Of a stretch of 64,000 bases of DNA, positions 36,213 to 46,700 are shown in pieces. The stretch spans positions 8,783,001 to 8,847,000 of the forward strand of contig NZ_CP050063.1 of assembly GCF_011604685.1 (NCBI RefSeq), written 5' to 3'. A program made the translations under genes and the position numbers. A model generated the notes under the pieces. The model searched no databases. It worked only from the letters and a program-made list of their open reading frames with translations, and was not told where the DNA came from. Every line of letters starts with the position of its first letter. Within the stretch, counting starts at the first letter, position 1. Source of the DNA: Spirosoma aureum (GTDB lineage: Bacteria > Bacteroidota > Bacteroidia > Cytophagales > Spirosomataceae).

Positions 36213-37316
36213 CTACAAAATTCCGGCCTCCTGGCGGTCTATCTGCGAGACTTTGTTGCGCAGGTACATGTCCACGAGTACTAAGGCGGCCATTGCCTCA
36301 ACGATAGGCACGGCACGTGGTACAACACAGGGATCGTGTCGGCCTTTTCCTGACACCGTTACCGGCTGGCCATGAATATCTACGCTGTCCTGGTCCTGCA
36401 TGATGGTTGCTACGGGTTTGAAAGCTGTGCGGAAGTAAATGTCTTCGCCATTACTGATTCCACCCTGAATTCCGCCCGACTGGTTCGTTTTGGTACGAAC
36501 TCGCCCCTGTTCATCCGTATAAAATTCGTCGTTATGCTGCGAACCATACAACCCTGCACCCGCAAATCCACTGCCGTACTCAAATCCTTTAACAGCATTG
36601 ATGCTCAACATCGCTTTGCCCAATTCGGCATGGAGTTTATCGAAAACCGGCTCGCCCCAACCAACCGGGACCCCCGTTACGACGCAATCGACTATTCCGC
36701 CGATCGAATCGCCCTGCTTGCGAGTTTCGTCAATATATTGAAACATGCGTTCGGCCATTTCGGGGTCAGGGCAACGAACAGGATTCTCTTCGGCAAGGGC
36801 CAGATTCAGGTCAGCATATGCTTTTTCGAGTTTCATCGTACCAACCTGCGAAACATAAGCTTGAACCTGAACACCCTGCTGCGCCAGAAGCAGTTTAGCT
36901 ACCGCACCCGCAGCAACCCGCGCTGCTGTTTCTCGTGCCGATGACCGCCCACCACCCCGATAGTCACGGGAGCCGTATTTAGTTTGATAGGTGTAGTCGG
37001 CATGGGAAGGCCGAAACTGTTCGGCAATATGGCCATAGTCTTTACTTCGCTGGTCGGTATTGCGAATTAATAGTGCGATGGGTGTTCCCTGTGTTTTCCC
37101 GTCAAACACGCCCGACAATACCTCAAATTCATCAGCTTCACGCCGTTGGGTTGTAATTCGTGACTGACCGGGTTTACGCCGATCTAAATCGTGCTGAATA
37201 AAATCAGTATCAAACGTCAATCCGGCCGGGCAACCGTCTATAACCACGCCAATGGCTGGCCCGTGTGATTCGCCGAAAGTAGAAATTTTAAATAGTGTTC
37301 CGTACGTACTACTCAT
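36213..37316 (-). CDS. aroC: Chorismate synthase
   Basis: Last step of the shikimate pathway, converting 5-enolpyruvylshikimate-3-phosphate to chorismate with reduced FMN. The 367 residues open [32 protein letters not shown], containing family signature 1 (GESHG). Signature 2 appears as [17 protein letters not shown] and signature 3 as [11 protein letters not shown]. Length is normal. No other aro gene is present; it lies 88 nt downstream of batD on the same strand. Confidence 0.97.
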   Translation of the reverse strand: MSSTYGTLFKISTFGESHGPAIGVVIDGCPAGLTFDTDFIQHDLDRRKPGQSRITTQRREADEFEVLSGVFDGKTQGTPIALLIRNTDQRSKDYGHIAEQFRPSHADYTYQTKYGSRDYRGGGRSSARETAARVAAGAVAKLLLAQQGVQVQAYVSQVGTMKLEKAYADLNLALAEENPVRCPDPEMAERMFQYIDETRKQGDSIGGIVDCVVTGVPVGWGEPVFDKLHAELGKAMLSINAVKGFEYGSGFAGAGLYGSQHNDEFYTDEQGRVRTKTNQSGGIQGGISNGEDIYFRTAFKPVATIMQDQDSVDIHGQPVTVSGKGRHDPCVVPRAVPIVEAMAALVLVDMYLRNKVSQIDRQEAGIL

Positions 37317-37404
37317 GCTTGCTTATGGATAGTGGATGCCGATGCTCAGATACAGAATCGCATAAGCGATCTTTTCTCGAATGCACCATCTCGAATCCAC
37401 TCAT

Positions 37405-38856
37405 TTACCTCTTAAAAAATACAAAGATCATTCCTAATAGCATCAATACAATCAACACATTGGCAATCGCTCGAATTAAAACCGGAATACTCAGGGGTTG
37501 ATGCGTGCTATCTATCGTTTCGATACCGGCATACAGGGAGTCGCCGGCTGGTGTTACAACAACGGTTTCGCCGTTTGTGCCAGACAACGCAGCTTCTACG
37601 GTTGAATTTATGGCGATCGCCGATCCTTTTTTGCCGACCTGTAGCTGTAAACGTGGTCGAAGTGTATCATATCGGGCTGTTTGCGGATTAAAATAAATCC
37701 ATTGAAAGCGATTGACCAATGAAATCACGCCATTCTGATGGGGTACAACAAAATAAGTAAACGTTTTATGCCCCGTAACCTCCGTGCCCGAATTATTAAC
37801 GGTATGGCGCTCTTTGGGGGGAAACACATCAACAGCGGTGGTGTCGCTAAGCGTTTCTGGTGCCGGAAGCGTCGCAATATTACCTTCACCTGTCACAGAA
37901 AATGTATAGCGAACACTTTGACCGACGCTCACTCGCTGCCGTTCCAGGCCTTCGTCCAGGCGGAATAATCCAACGGGAACCCGCCCCCGCAAGGGATGCG
38001 CCGGTAACGGCCGAACGGCTACAACAAGCGGTTTGCTGGTAAAGACAATCGTTTCTGGCTTAGCCGATGGGGGGCCAATTATAGGCTCCTTGCCCAGCCA
38101 CAGGGTCACTGCCGGTAATTTCAACGTCTGATTCGATAATGGAAAAAAAACGGATTGATAAAGCCGGAATTCCCGAAACTTTTTTCCGCCAACCGATACA
38201 GGAACAGGATTTAGCTCGGTTATATTCAGGTTTTCTTCCCACGCATTGGCCGGCCGGATTTTTTTATTGATTGCCTGCAACTGCTTATCCAGAGCAGTAA
38301 AACTTAGCTTATAAGGATAATTGTCGGCGACAAAAAACGACAGGGTCAGTGCTACACTTTCGCCCGAAAAAATTATGGATTTAGAGGCTCGAAGCGACAG
38401 GAAGGCCGACCCATTAGGCGGAGGAACAATGGCTGTGGTCGTCAAATTAGTAGGAATTGACGCCGTTGCCGACGAACGGACTACCAAAATTGTACCCTCC
38501 GATTGCACCGTTTCATCATTGACCTGAATACTAAATGGCGGGACTCGAAAACGTCCCGGTGCCCGTGCCTGATAATTTTGCGTAATAACTTGATTAGTAA
38601 TTGTTTTTCCACCAATTTCACTGGGCGTAACACTCGCAGAGGTTCCTTTTTTGGTAAATCCCGCGATATCAGGAAAAGTGATAGATGGGCGGGAATCACT
38701 GTTAGGAATGATAACAGAAATAGTGAAGGGCCGTTCAATCGGAAAATTTGTTTGACCTAACTCAATAGTTATATCATTTTCAATTACTTGGCTAAAGCCA
38801 GCAATTGAGACACAAAAAAATAATGCAAGAAAATTGCGGAATATTGCAAGCATCAT
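37405..38856 (-). CDS. batD: BatD-family protein
   Basis: A 483-residue exported membrane protein of the BatD (aerotolerance-related) family. It has a signal peptide (MMLAIFRNFLALFFCVSIAGFSQ), an N-terminal beta domain (IELGQTNFPIERPFTISVIIPNS, FPDIAGFTKKGTS), middle domains (VALTLSFFVADNYPYKLSFT, VGQSVRYTFSVTGEGNIATLPAPE) and a C-terminal membrane helix (ANVLIVLMLLGMIFVFF). BatD is normally encoded with BatA/BatB von Willebrand-factor proteins and an AAA ATPase, but none is adjacent here, so it is an isolated copy. It may be co-transcribed with aroC. Confidence 0.8.
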   Translation of the reverse strand: MMLAIFRNFLALFFCVSIAGFSQVIENDITIELGQTNFPIERPFTISVIIPNSDSRPSITFPDIAGFTKKGTSASVTPSEIGGKTITNQVITQNYQARAPGRFRVPPFSIQVNDETVQSEGTILVVRSSATASIPTNLTTTAIVPPPNGSAFLSLRASKSIIFSGESVALTLSFFVADNYPYKLSFTALDKQLQAINKKIRPANAWEENLNITELNPVPVSVGGKKFREFRLYQSVFFPLSNQTLKLPAVTLWLGKEPIIGPPSAKPETIVFTSKPLVVAVRPLPAHPLRGRVPVGLFRLDEGLERQRVSVGQSVRYTFSVTGEGNIATLPAPETLSDTTAVDVFPPKERHTVNNSGTEVTGHKTFTYFVVPHQNGVISLVNRFQWIYFNPQTARYDTLRPRLQLQVGKKGSAIAINSTVEAALSGTNGETVVVTPAGDSLYAGIETIDSTHQPLSIPVLIRAIANVLIVLMLLGMIFVFFKR

Positions 38857-38978
38857 TGTTAATTTGGGGCAACAATTTTATGCCATCAGCCGTTACGGTT
38901 TAAGTAGCCCAATAAGAACGAACCAGTCAACCTCTTTCAGTATCCATAAGCTTCTTTAACCAAAAAAAATGACAGACC

Positions 38979-39194
38979 ATGCTTTCTATGCTTGAGTATA
39001 TCAAAACCATCCTTCAGAAGGTGAGTTTTGATAAAGCCCTGTTTGAAAAAGAATTGGCTAAAGCCATCAAAATGCTTATCCCTAAAGAAGTAAGACAGCT
39101 TAAACGCTGGTGTTACGCCCAATTTGGTAAAGTGTATCGTGTTGTACTGAACCGTTGCTTTACGCGAGGCTTCGCCCGGGTTCGTTTTACCTGA
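38979..39194 (+). CDS. Small basic conserved-type hypothetical protein
   Basis: A 71-residue soluble protein (MLSMLEYIKTILQKVSFDKALFEKELAKAIKML...). It is mainly amphipathic helix with a basic C-terminal half (RQLKRWCYAQFGKVYRVVLNRCFTRGFARVRF). It has a dedicated terminator 34 nt after the stop and is divergent from batD, which supports a real gene. ATG at 38988 is an alternative start. I recall similar short proteins in Cytophagales but cannot name a family. Confidence 0.65.
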   Translation: MLSMLEYIKTILQKVSFDKALFEKELAKAIKMLIPKEVRQLKRWCYAQFGKVYRVVLNRCFTRGFARVRFT

Positions 39195-39227
39195 CAAAGC
39201 AACTCTACTTTCCTGCAAAATTAATAA

Positions 39228-39257
39228 ACCCCGGTTGATGAAGCCGGGGTATTTTTA
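39228..39257 (+). terminator. Intrinsic terminator of the 71-residue gene
   Basis: ACCCCGG and CCGGGGT form a GC-rich stem with a 9-nt loop, followed by ATTTTTAT. Confidence 0.85.
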
Positions 39258-39332
39258 TGTTCGTGATTTAAATGAGTTAACACAGGGCTACTATACGAAT
39301 GTAATTAGGCAACCGTATACCAGGTACCGTTC

Positions 39333-40727
39333 TTACAGCGTCACTTTCTGCTTCATATCAGGAATGTCAATATTCCTGAAACCAACGGCTTCTAACTTCT
39401 CTTTCCAGATGACCTGTTTGTCATACTCACCATGTACCAGAAATACATTTTTGACGCGTGCCGGGTCCTGACAGCTCAGAAACTGGATCATTTCCCGGTA
39501 ATCACCATGAGCAGAGAAAGAATCCATAATCTCTACCCTCGCCCGAACCGGATAACGATCACCGAAAATAGTAACCTCCTTATCGCCCCGTTTGATCGCA
39601 CCGCCCAGGCTGGTAGGCGATGCATATCCAACCAATAAAATAGTTGTGTTTGGCTTTTCGATATTATTCTTGATATGGTGCTTGATACGGCCAGCCTCAG
39701 CCATCCCCGACGGCGCAATGATGATACACGGTTCACGGCTATCATTGATCGCTTTTGAGCTTTCAACATCCGCTATGTAGTGCAGGTTAGGGAAATTGAA
39801 AGCGTCGCCGTCTTTTTTGATATAAGCCAGAATATCAGGATTAAAATCTTCTTCATGATCGCGCATAACCTCGGTTGCCTTTACCGACATTGGGCTGTCG
39901 ATATAAACAGGCAGTCGGGGCAGGCTTCCTTCACTCGATAGCTGGTCCAGCGCATAAATCAATTCCTGGGTCCGGTCAACGGCGAAAGCAGGAATAATCA
40001 GTTTACCACGCCCTTCCACACACGTTTCCTTAACAATTCGTAACAAATGCGCTTTCATGTCAGGCTCGGCCTCATGGAGCCTGTCACCATAGGTCGATTC
40101 GCAGATGATATAGTCAGCCTGTGGAAATTTGTCAGGTGAGCGGAGAATTTTGTCGTCAGGCCGCCCAATATCGCCACTAAAGAACAGCTGCTTTTCTGCG
40201 CCATTCTCACGGATCGTGAGACTTACCGATGCGCTTCCGAGCAGATGACCTGCATCGGTCAATAAACCAGTTACCTCGTCACAGATAACAAAAGGTGTAT
40301 TATAGTTAACAGCGACCATTTGATCTAATGCCCGCCGAACATCATCTTCGTCATAAAGCGCTTCAAGTTCGGGCTGGCTCCGTCGCTGGCGTCGCTCATT
40401 GACCCGTTCGAGGTCACGCTCCTGTATGCGTGCGCTATCCATAAGCATGACTTCGCAAAGGTCGATCGTTGCCGATGTGGTATAAATTGGCCCCTGGAAA
40501 CCTTTTCGCACGAGCCGGGGAATTAAACCCGTATGATCGATATGGGCGTGCGATAGCACCATATAATCTACCTGGGCGGGATCGAAACCGAACTGCTGAT
40601 TAAGCTCGTCGGTATTAATGCCCTGAAATAGCCCGCAGTCGAGCAGAATCTGCTTACCCGATGCGATTGTAAGCAGATGTTTGCTACCTGTTACGGTACG
40701 AGCGGCACCAAAGAACTGAATGGTCAT
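39333..40727 (-). CDS. Metallo-beta-lactamase/beta-CASP RNA-processing nuclease
   Basis: A 464-residue zinc hydrolase of the CPSF/YSH1-type MBL-beta-CASP group. The MBL motif HAHIDHTG (His60, His62, Asp64, His65) and DAGHLLGSAS supply metal ligands. The beta-CASP insert follows (GKLIIPAFAVDRTQELIYAL, IYIDSPMS-like VYIDSPMSVKATEV), then an RMMBL C-terminal domain (ARVEIMDSFSAHGDYREM, VFLVHGEYDKQVIWKEKL). Such proteins cleave RNA in the cytoplasm; the target is unknown. Start ATG at 40727. Divergent from pbpC with a 97-nt spacer in which I saw no clear promoter. Confidence 0.9.
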   Translation of the reverse strand: MTIQFFGAARTVTGSKHLLTIASGKQILLDCGLFQGINTDELNQQFGFDPAQVDYMVLSHAHIDHTGLIPRLVRKGFQGPIYTTSATIDLCEVMLMDSARIQERDLERVNERRQRRSQPELEALYDEDDVRRALDQMVAVNYNTPFVICDEVTGLLTDAGHLLGSASVSLTIRENGAEKQLFFSGDIGRPDDKILRSPDKFPQADYIICESTYGDRLHEAEPDMKAHLLRIVKETCVEGRGKLIIPAFAVDRTQELIYALDQLSSEGSLPRLPVYIDSPMSVKATEVMRDHEEDFNPDILAYIKKDGDAFNFPNLHYIADVESSKAINDSREPCIIIAPSGMAEAGRIKHHIKNNIEKPNTTILLVGYASPTSLGGAIKRGDKEVTIFGDRYPVRARVEIMDSFSAHGDYREMIQFLSCQDPARVKNVFLVHGEYDKQVIWKEKLEAVGFRNIDIPDMKQKVTL

Positions 40728-40824
40728 CGTTTTAACGTATGGTTTCGTTGATTAAGGGAATTCACTGATTTTTGCGTTTACTTTCCAGACCCAAAAGCGT
40801 AGAGAAGTCACGAAGAACAAAGCA

Positions 40825-43185
40825 ATGATTGGATCAATATTGGGAAACGTTCGCGTCATCGCCAAACGAATCTGGCAATCACCCTCCGTGAAAGTTCTTC
40901 TGGTTGCATTAGTACTATTTTTCTGCGTCGATTTTTCATTTCCCGTCAAAACAACGATTCCGTATTCTACCCTGATTACGGCTCGTGATGGCTCAATCCT
41001 GCACGTTTTTTTAAGTCGCGACGACAAATGGCGGATGTATGCCGAACTGCCCGAAATAACTCCTACTCTCCGCGACGCTATTTTGTTCAAGGAAGACAAG
41101 TATTTCCGGTATCACTTCGGATTTAATCCAGTGGCCATGGTTCGGGCCGCCGGGCGAAATCTTCTGTCGGGCCGACGCACATCGGGCGCGTCGACCATTA
41201 CGATGCAGACCGTAAGACTGCTCGAACCCCGCCAACGAACCTACCGGAGCAAGCTCATCGAACTATTCAGGGCCGTACAGTTGGAAGTCCATTATTCCAA
41301 AGATGAAATTCTGCAACTGTACCTGAATCTGATTCCGTATGGCGGAAATATCGAAGGCCTGAAATCGGCATCGCTACTCTACTTTGGCAAACCGCCCAAG
41401 CTGCTCAGTCTGGCCGAACTAACCACCTTAACTATTATCCCGAATAGACCGTCGAGCCTCAGGCTCGGCACGAACAATGCTTTCGTTGTTCAGGAACGAA
41501 ACCGCTGGCTTACCCGCTTCCGCACGAATCACCTCTTCAACGATGAAACCATTAATGATGCGCTGAATGAGCCACTCATTGCTTACCGACGTTCAGCCCC
41601 GCAACTGGCTCCTCATCTATCGCGTCGACTTCGGGCCGAAAATCCCGATTCACCCATTATTCACGCATCGCTGCAACCGGCAACGCAGGCTACCGCCGAG
41701 CAGTTAGTTCGAAACTATTCAAATCGCATTCGAGCGCATAATATCCACAATTCGGCCGTACTGGTTGTGGATAACCGAACCAGAGAGGTAATCGCTTATG
41801 TCGGTTCGTCTGATTTCGGCAATGCATTTGACGGTGGTCAGGTGGATGGTGTTCGGGCCATACGGTCGCCGGGTAGTGCCTTGAAGCCCTTGTTATACGG
41901 ATTGGCTTTCGATGCAGGCGCTATTACTCCTAAAACGAAACTCAACGACGTACCGACAAATTTCAGTGGTTACGAGCCCGACAATTATGACCGGAAATTC
42001 AATGGGCCCGTTACGGCCGAATTTGCGCTGGCCAATTCCCTCAACATTCCGGCAGTAGCGTTGCTGAAAGAAGTGGGTACACCGGTCTTAATTGCAACGT
42101 TGCGTAAAGCTGGTTTTTCAACGATCAGGAAGCAGGCCAGAGATTTAGGGCTTTCCATGATTCTGGGCGGTTGCGGTGTTACACTCGAAGAAATGACCCG
42201 ATTGTATACAGGACTGGCCAATGGAGGCTCAGTAAACGAGTTACATTTTACCACTCAACCCGCAACCGCCCGCCCTCGTCCAAATCAGGAGAAAGGAGTC
42301 AGTGTAGTGTCAAAGGAAGCTGCCTATCTCATCACCAACACACTCACACAGATTACCCGACCTGATTTGCCCAACAATTTCGACAATAGTTATCACCTCC
42401 CCCGAATTGCCTGGAAAACGGGCACATCCTACGGTCGGCGCGATGCCTGGAGTATTGGCTATAATCAGCGCTACACCATTGGCGTATGGGTGGGTAATTT
42501 CTCGGGTATTGGGGTCGCTGAACTCAGTGGTGCCAATACGGCAACGCCATTGCTGTTTCAGCTTTTCAATGCCTTGGATTATAACTCGCCCAATGGATGG
42601 TTCCGAAAGCCAGCAAGTAGTTTGTCGATGCGGCTCGTCTGCCCCGAAACCGGCGACATACCCGGCGAATTCTGCGCCAATCCGATCACCGACTATTGCA
42701 TCATGGGTGTGTCCCATTATCGACGGTGCCAGCATCGAAAAGCCGTTTTTACGAATGCGGCAGGAACACTATCCTACTGCGCCCATTGTCGTCCAGATTC
42801 TGGTGCCGTACGCCGGTCATACGCCAATTTATCGCCGGAAGTTGCCGTCTTTTATCAGAGCAGGCATATTCCCTTCGATAAAATGCCTCCCCATAATCCG
42901 GCTTGTGAACGAGTTTTCGGCGGCAACGCCGGGCCGCTGATAACGAGCCTAAACGATGGCAGCGATTATTTCATCAATCCAAAACAACCGGCCGATCTGG
43001 AACTGGGCTGTCAGGCGGCCAACGATGTAGAAACCGTATTCTGGTACCTGAATGACAAACTGTATCGAAAAGCAAAACCAACCGAAGCCATTTTTTTCAA
43101 ACCTCAGCCCGGCCCGTTAAAAATCTCCTGCGCCGACGACAAAGGACGTTATAGCGATTTACGGGTGATGATAAAAAATGAGTAA
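40825..43185 (+). CDS. pbpC: Penicillin-binding protein 1C (glycosyltransferase/transpeptidase)
   Basis: Bifunctional peptidoglycan synthase of 786 residues anchored by one N-terminal helix (VKVLLVALVLFFCVDFSF). The GT51 domain has EDKYFRYHFGFN (catalytic Glu90) and GASTITMQTVRLLE (121-134). The transpeptidase domain has SALK with nucleophile Ser351, SLN in ANSLNIPAV, and KTGTS at 531. A C-terminal BiPBP_C-type domain follows (CERVFGGNAGPLITSLNDGSDYFIN, LECGCQAANDV-like ELGCQAANDV). Length and order match PbpC. The alpha-2-macroglobulin gene two positions downstream is its usual genomic partner. Confidence 0.95.
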   Translation: MIGSILGNVRVIAKRIWQSPSVKVLLVALVLFFCVDFSFPVKTTIPYSTLITARDGSILHVFLSRDDKWRMYAELPEITPTLRDAILFKEDKYFRYHFGFNPVAMVRAAGRNLLSGRRTSGASTITMQTVRLLEPRQRTYRSKLIELFRAVQLEVHYSKDEILQLYLNLIPYGGNIEGLKSASLLYFGKPPKLLSLAELTTLTIIPNRPSSLRLGTNNAFVVQERNRWLTRFRTNHLFNDETINDALNEPLIAYRRSAPQLAPHLSRRLRAENPDSPIIHASLQPATQATAEQLVRNYSNRIRAHNIHNSAVLVVDNRTREVIAYVGSSDFGNAFDGGQVDGVRAIRSPGSALKPLLYGLAFDAGAITPKTKLNDVPTNFSGYEPDNYDRKFNGPVTAEFALANSLNIPAVALLKEVGTPVLIATLRKAGFSTIRKQARDLGLSMILGGCGVTLEEMTRLYTGLANGGSVNELHFTTQPATARPRPNQEKGVSVVSKEAAYLITNTLTQITRPDLPNNFDNSYHLPRIAWKTGTSYGRRDAWSIGYNQRYTIGVWVGNFSGIGVAELSGANTATPLLFQLFNALDYNSPNGWFRKPASSLSMRLVCPETGDIPGEFCANPITDYCIMGVSHYRRCQHRKAVFTNAAGTLSYCAHCRPDSGAVRRSYANLSPEVAVFYQSRHIPFDKMPPHNPACERVFGGNAGPLITSLNDGSDYFINPKQPADLELGCQAANDVETVFWYLNDKLYRKAKPTEAIFFKPQPGPLKISCADDKGRYSDLRVMIKNE

Positions 43186-43254
43186 TAGTTTCTTCATTTT
43201 GCTTTTCCACTATTTATCAACACATTTCCGTTGGAAAATTCAATCATACGATCA

Positions 43255-43692
43255 ATGAAAACTTTACTTGTATTCGCTACGGCTTTATTGTTCACCACAG
43301 TCAGTTTTGCCCAACAAACCACCGACCCAGCGCAAGATCCAACGGCTCTTGGGAATGCATTCTTTAAAGCGATGCTCGATGAAGATGGTACTACAATCGG
43401 AAAGCTACTCGCCAGTGATTTCAGCCTTACCAGTTTCGACGGTAATGCGGTTGAAGGAGACTTGTTAGCTCAGGGTGTTTCTGGTGGGTATGTCGTGGTC
43501 GAAACCGCTACTGTTTCAAACACGCGGACACGCCAATATAACAACGACGCAGCTATAATGACAGGAACCTGGAAAGCGAAAGGTAGTGTTCAGGGTCAGG
43601 GATTTGACACCACGGTATCGTTTTCTATCGTATCGGCCAAGCAGGGTGGCTCCTGGAAAATTGCGAATGTTCAGTTCACACCGACGCACTGA
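43255..43692 (+). CDS. Secreted NTF2/SnoaL-like protein
   Basis: A 145-residue exported protein. ATG at 43255 gives the signal peptide MKTLLVFATALLFTTVSFAQ; a TTG frame to 43231 is less likely. The mature part fits a cone-shaped NTF2-like fold of the DUF4440/SnoaL type: helix ALGNAFFKAMLDEDGTTIGKLLASDFSLTSFDG, then strands ending GGSWKIANVQFTP. No catalytic residue is evident. It lies between pbpC and the alpha-2-macroglobulin gene, and a palindromic terminator follows. Confidence 0.75.
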   Translation: MKTLLVFATALLFTTVSFAQQTTDPAQDPTALGNAFFKAMLDEDGTTIGKLLASDFSLTSFDGNAVEGDLLAQGVSGGYVVVETATVSNTRTRQYNNDAAIMTGTWKAKGSVQGQGFDTTVSFSIVSAKQGGSWKIANVQFTPTH

Positions 43693-43706
43693 TAACCGCT
43701 CAATAA

Positions 43707-43769
43707 GTCAAAGATTGAAAAACCAACCCACTCACGAATTTTGAGTGGGTTTTTTCGTCAATCTTTGAC
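43707..43769 (+). terminator. Terminator with extended palindromic arms before the alpha-2-macroglobulin gene
   Basis: The inner terminator stem AACCCACTC/GAGTGGGTT (43725-43733 and 43743-43751) ends in a T-run. Outside it GTCAAAGATTGA (43707-43718) and TCAATCTTTGAC (43758-43769) are exact inverse copies, giving 27-nt arms with a short unpaired part between. It starts 14 nt after the preceding stop. Confidence 0.88.
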
Positions 43770-43787
43770 CATTCATTACTACACTAT

Positions 43788-46700
43788 ATGAAAACGCGTC
43801 TGTTCCGTCTTTCTCGCATTGGCGGACTATTCCTGTTAATCCTTACGCCCTTCCTTTTTCTACTGAACTGTTCCCGGCTTTCATTCAATGAAGTAACGGT
43901 AGTCGGTCGCAATTTTGGCGACGAAGTACAACAGACACAAAACCTCACCTTCTCGTTTAACAAGAACGTTGGGCCCACCGCAAAACTTGACGAATGGGAT
44001 TCGACTCAGTATGTGCGATTCATTCCGGCCGTACGCGGCAAATTCAAATGGACCGCCCCGAACGAGCTGGTATTTTCGCCAGCAGTCGCCTTTAACCCGG
44101 CAACCGATTACCGAGCCGAGCTGACCGATGATATTCTGAAACGGTCTGATCAGCAAGACCTGAAAGTGTCTGGCGATGACATTGCCTTTCATACGCCTTA
44201 CCTGCAATTGACTGGTACCGAAAGCTGGTGGGCCAAATCGAAGGAAACCGGGCAGCCGGTAGCCAGGACCCGGCTTAACTTCAATTACCCCATCAGTTCG
44301 GCTGAAGTATCAACCAAACTCGGCATTTCGTCAGAAGATAAACCCTTAACAACACAGGTTGCCCAAAGTGATGCTCCAACTAGTGTAGCCCTGATTCTGG
44401 CGAATGCGCCCGCACAAAAGAATGAACAACCGTTGACGATCAAGCTCGATAAAGGGATCAAAATACCAAACACTGCCTATGTTAGTAAGGACGTGATTGA
44501 AGAGACCGGAACGCTCCCATCGCGCTACAAAATCGATATTGTCGATGTACAGACGAGTTTCGAAAATAACCGCGCTGGCGCAGGACCGCAGGGCGTTGTA
44601 CGGGTCATTACAACCCAGGAATTACAACCCGGTGAGCTTAGTCGATACTACACCATTCAGCCGCAGGTCGAAACAACCGTTGAACTAACTGAAAATGGTT
44701 TTATTATCCACGGCAATTTCAGTGAAACCGATACGTATGTGTTAACACTTACCGATCAGATCCGGGGCACGCTGGGCACAAAGCTCAACGAGCCCGTAAC
44801 CCGCGATTTGTTTTTCGGAAAAATGCCCGCAAGCATTCAGTTTGCCAACAAACAAGCTCTGTATTTATCGTCGAAAGGGGCCAGAAATATTGGTTTGGCT
44901 ATTGTTAACGTACCCAAAGTGCAGATCAAGATTGCGAAGCTCTACGAAAATAACATCCTGAACTACCTTCGCTCAGATCGCTATGAAGAATACGCCGAAA
45001 ATGCCGATGGTCAATGGAAACCTTCTGGTGCATTCAACTACAGCGATGACGAATCGGGTGACCTGAGCGATGTACTCGTCAGCAAGACCGTCGAAACGGC
45101 CGACCTGCCTAAAGTTCGGGGCGTGTCGGCTCTAAACCTGGCCTTACCCGAGCATACTAAAAACCTCGGCGAGCATCCCCTCCGCGGGGTTTATCTGGTA
45201 ACGGTTGGCTCTAAAGACGAAGCCTATCTGCGGGCCAGTCAGCTGGTATCGGTGTCGGATATTGGCCTGGTAGCTCGCCAGACCAAAGACGAAGTATTGA
45301 TCTGGGCAAATTCAATTCAAACGGCCGAACCATTGCAAGGTGTTGAACTAACGCTGGTTAGCAGTAATAATCAGTCCGTCTATACGCTAAAAACCGATGG
45401 CAGTGGGTTCGCCCGATTTGAGAAAGTTGCCGAAAAAGCCCCCGGTTTCAAAATCGCATTGATTACCGCAAAACTGGAGGCTCCCGACAACGACGACTTT
45501 AATTTTCTTTTCTTACCTGACACGCAGGTCGAAACATCGCGTTTTGACGTAGAAGGCAAACGCGATAATGAATCAGGATTCGATGCGTTCGTATATGGCG
45601 ATCGTGATATTTACCGGCCCGGCGAAACCATTCACTTTAACACCGTAATCCGGTCGCAGACCTGGGCGAGCGTGGGCGAAATTCCTGTTCTGATTCGTCT
45701 CCTTATGCCCAATGGCCGTGAATTCCGGGCGTTCCGCAAAACGACCAATGCGCAGGGAGCCGTAACAACCGACATTCCACTTGATCCAGCCGCCGTAACG
45801 GGCAGTTATACGATTGAAGTGCTGAATGCAAACAACGTATTGTTAACCTCTCAGGCCGTGAGTGTCGAAGAGTTTATACCCGATCGCATCAAAGTAGATG
45901 TGCTGAGTGATCGAACCAGTTATAAATCGGGGCAGACGATCACGCTCTCAGCTACGGCTTTAAACCTGTTTGGCCCGCCCGCTTCTGACCGCGCCTATGA
46001 AATGGAGTTGCAGCTTAAACGGAAGGTGTTTGCACCAAAAGGATTTGGCGACTACAATTTCGATATTCCAAACGAAACGACGTTCCCAAAAGATCTCCGG
46101 CAGGGTCGTACGAATGCCAATGGACAGGCAACCGAACGATTCCCGATTCCGGCACTTTATCAGGACATTGGCGTCCTTGAAGGAAAGTTGTTCGTAACCG
46201 TTTTTGACGAAAATGGCCGACCTGTCAATCGGCTTCGGCGCTTCGATGTACTCACTCAGGATACATTCTTTGGGGTCCGATTGCCCGATCGGTATGTGGC
46301 AACCAACGCGCCTGTTGCCGCCGAACTGGTTGCCGTCGATCCAACGGGTGCCATCCGACAGTCGGCTTCCGCCAGTGTAGAGGTAATTCGGTACGATTAC
46401 CAGACGGTTATCGAGAAAAAGAATGATCAGATCAAATACACGACCAAACGGCGCGAGAAATCCGTGTATAGCAATACATTGATTTTTAAAGCGGGTAAAG
46501 CGGGATTCAGGTATGTGCCAACGACTTCGGGCGAATACGAAATACGTGTTCGTCGGCCGGGCCAGTCCGATGCTTCGGCAATAAGTTATGCCGCTACGGG
46601 CTTTTATGCTTATGGCTATGGCAGCACGTCGGCTTCGTCGTTTGAAGTAAGTCAGGAAGGACAGGTACTGATGACGCTGGACAAACCCATTTACCAAACG

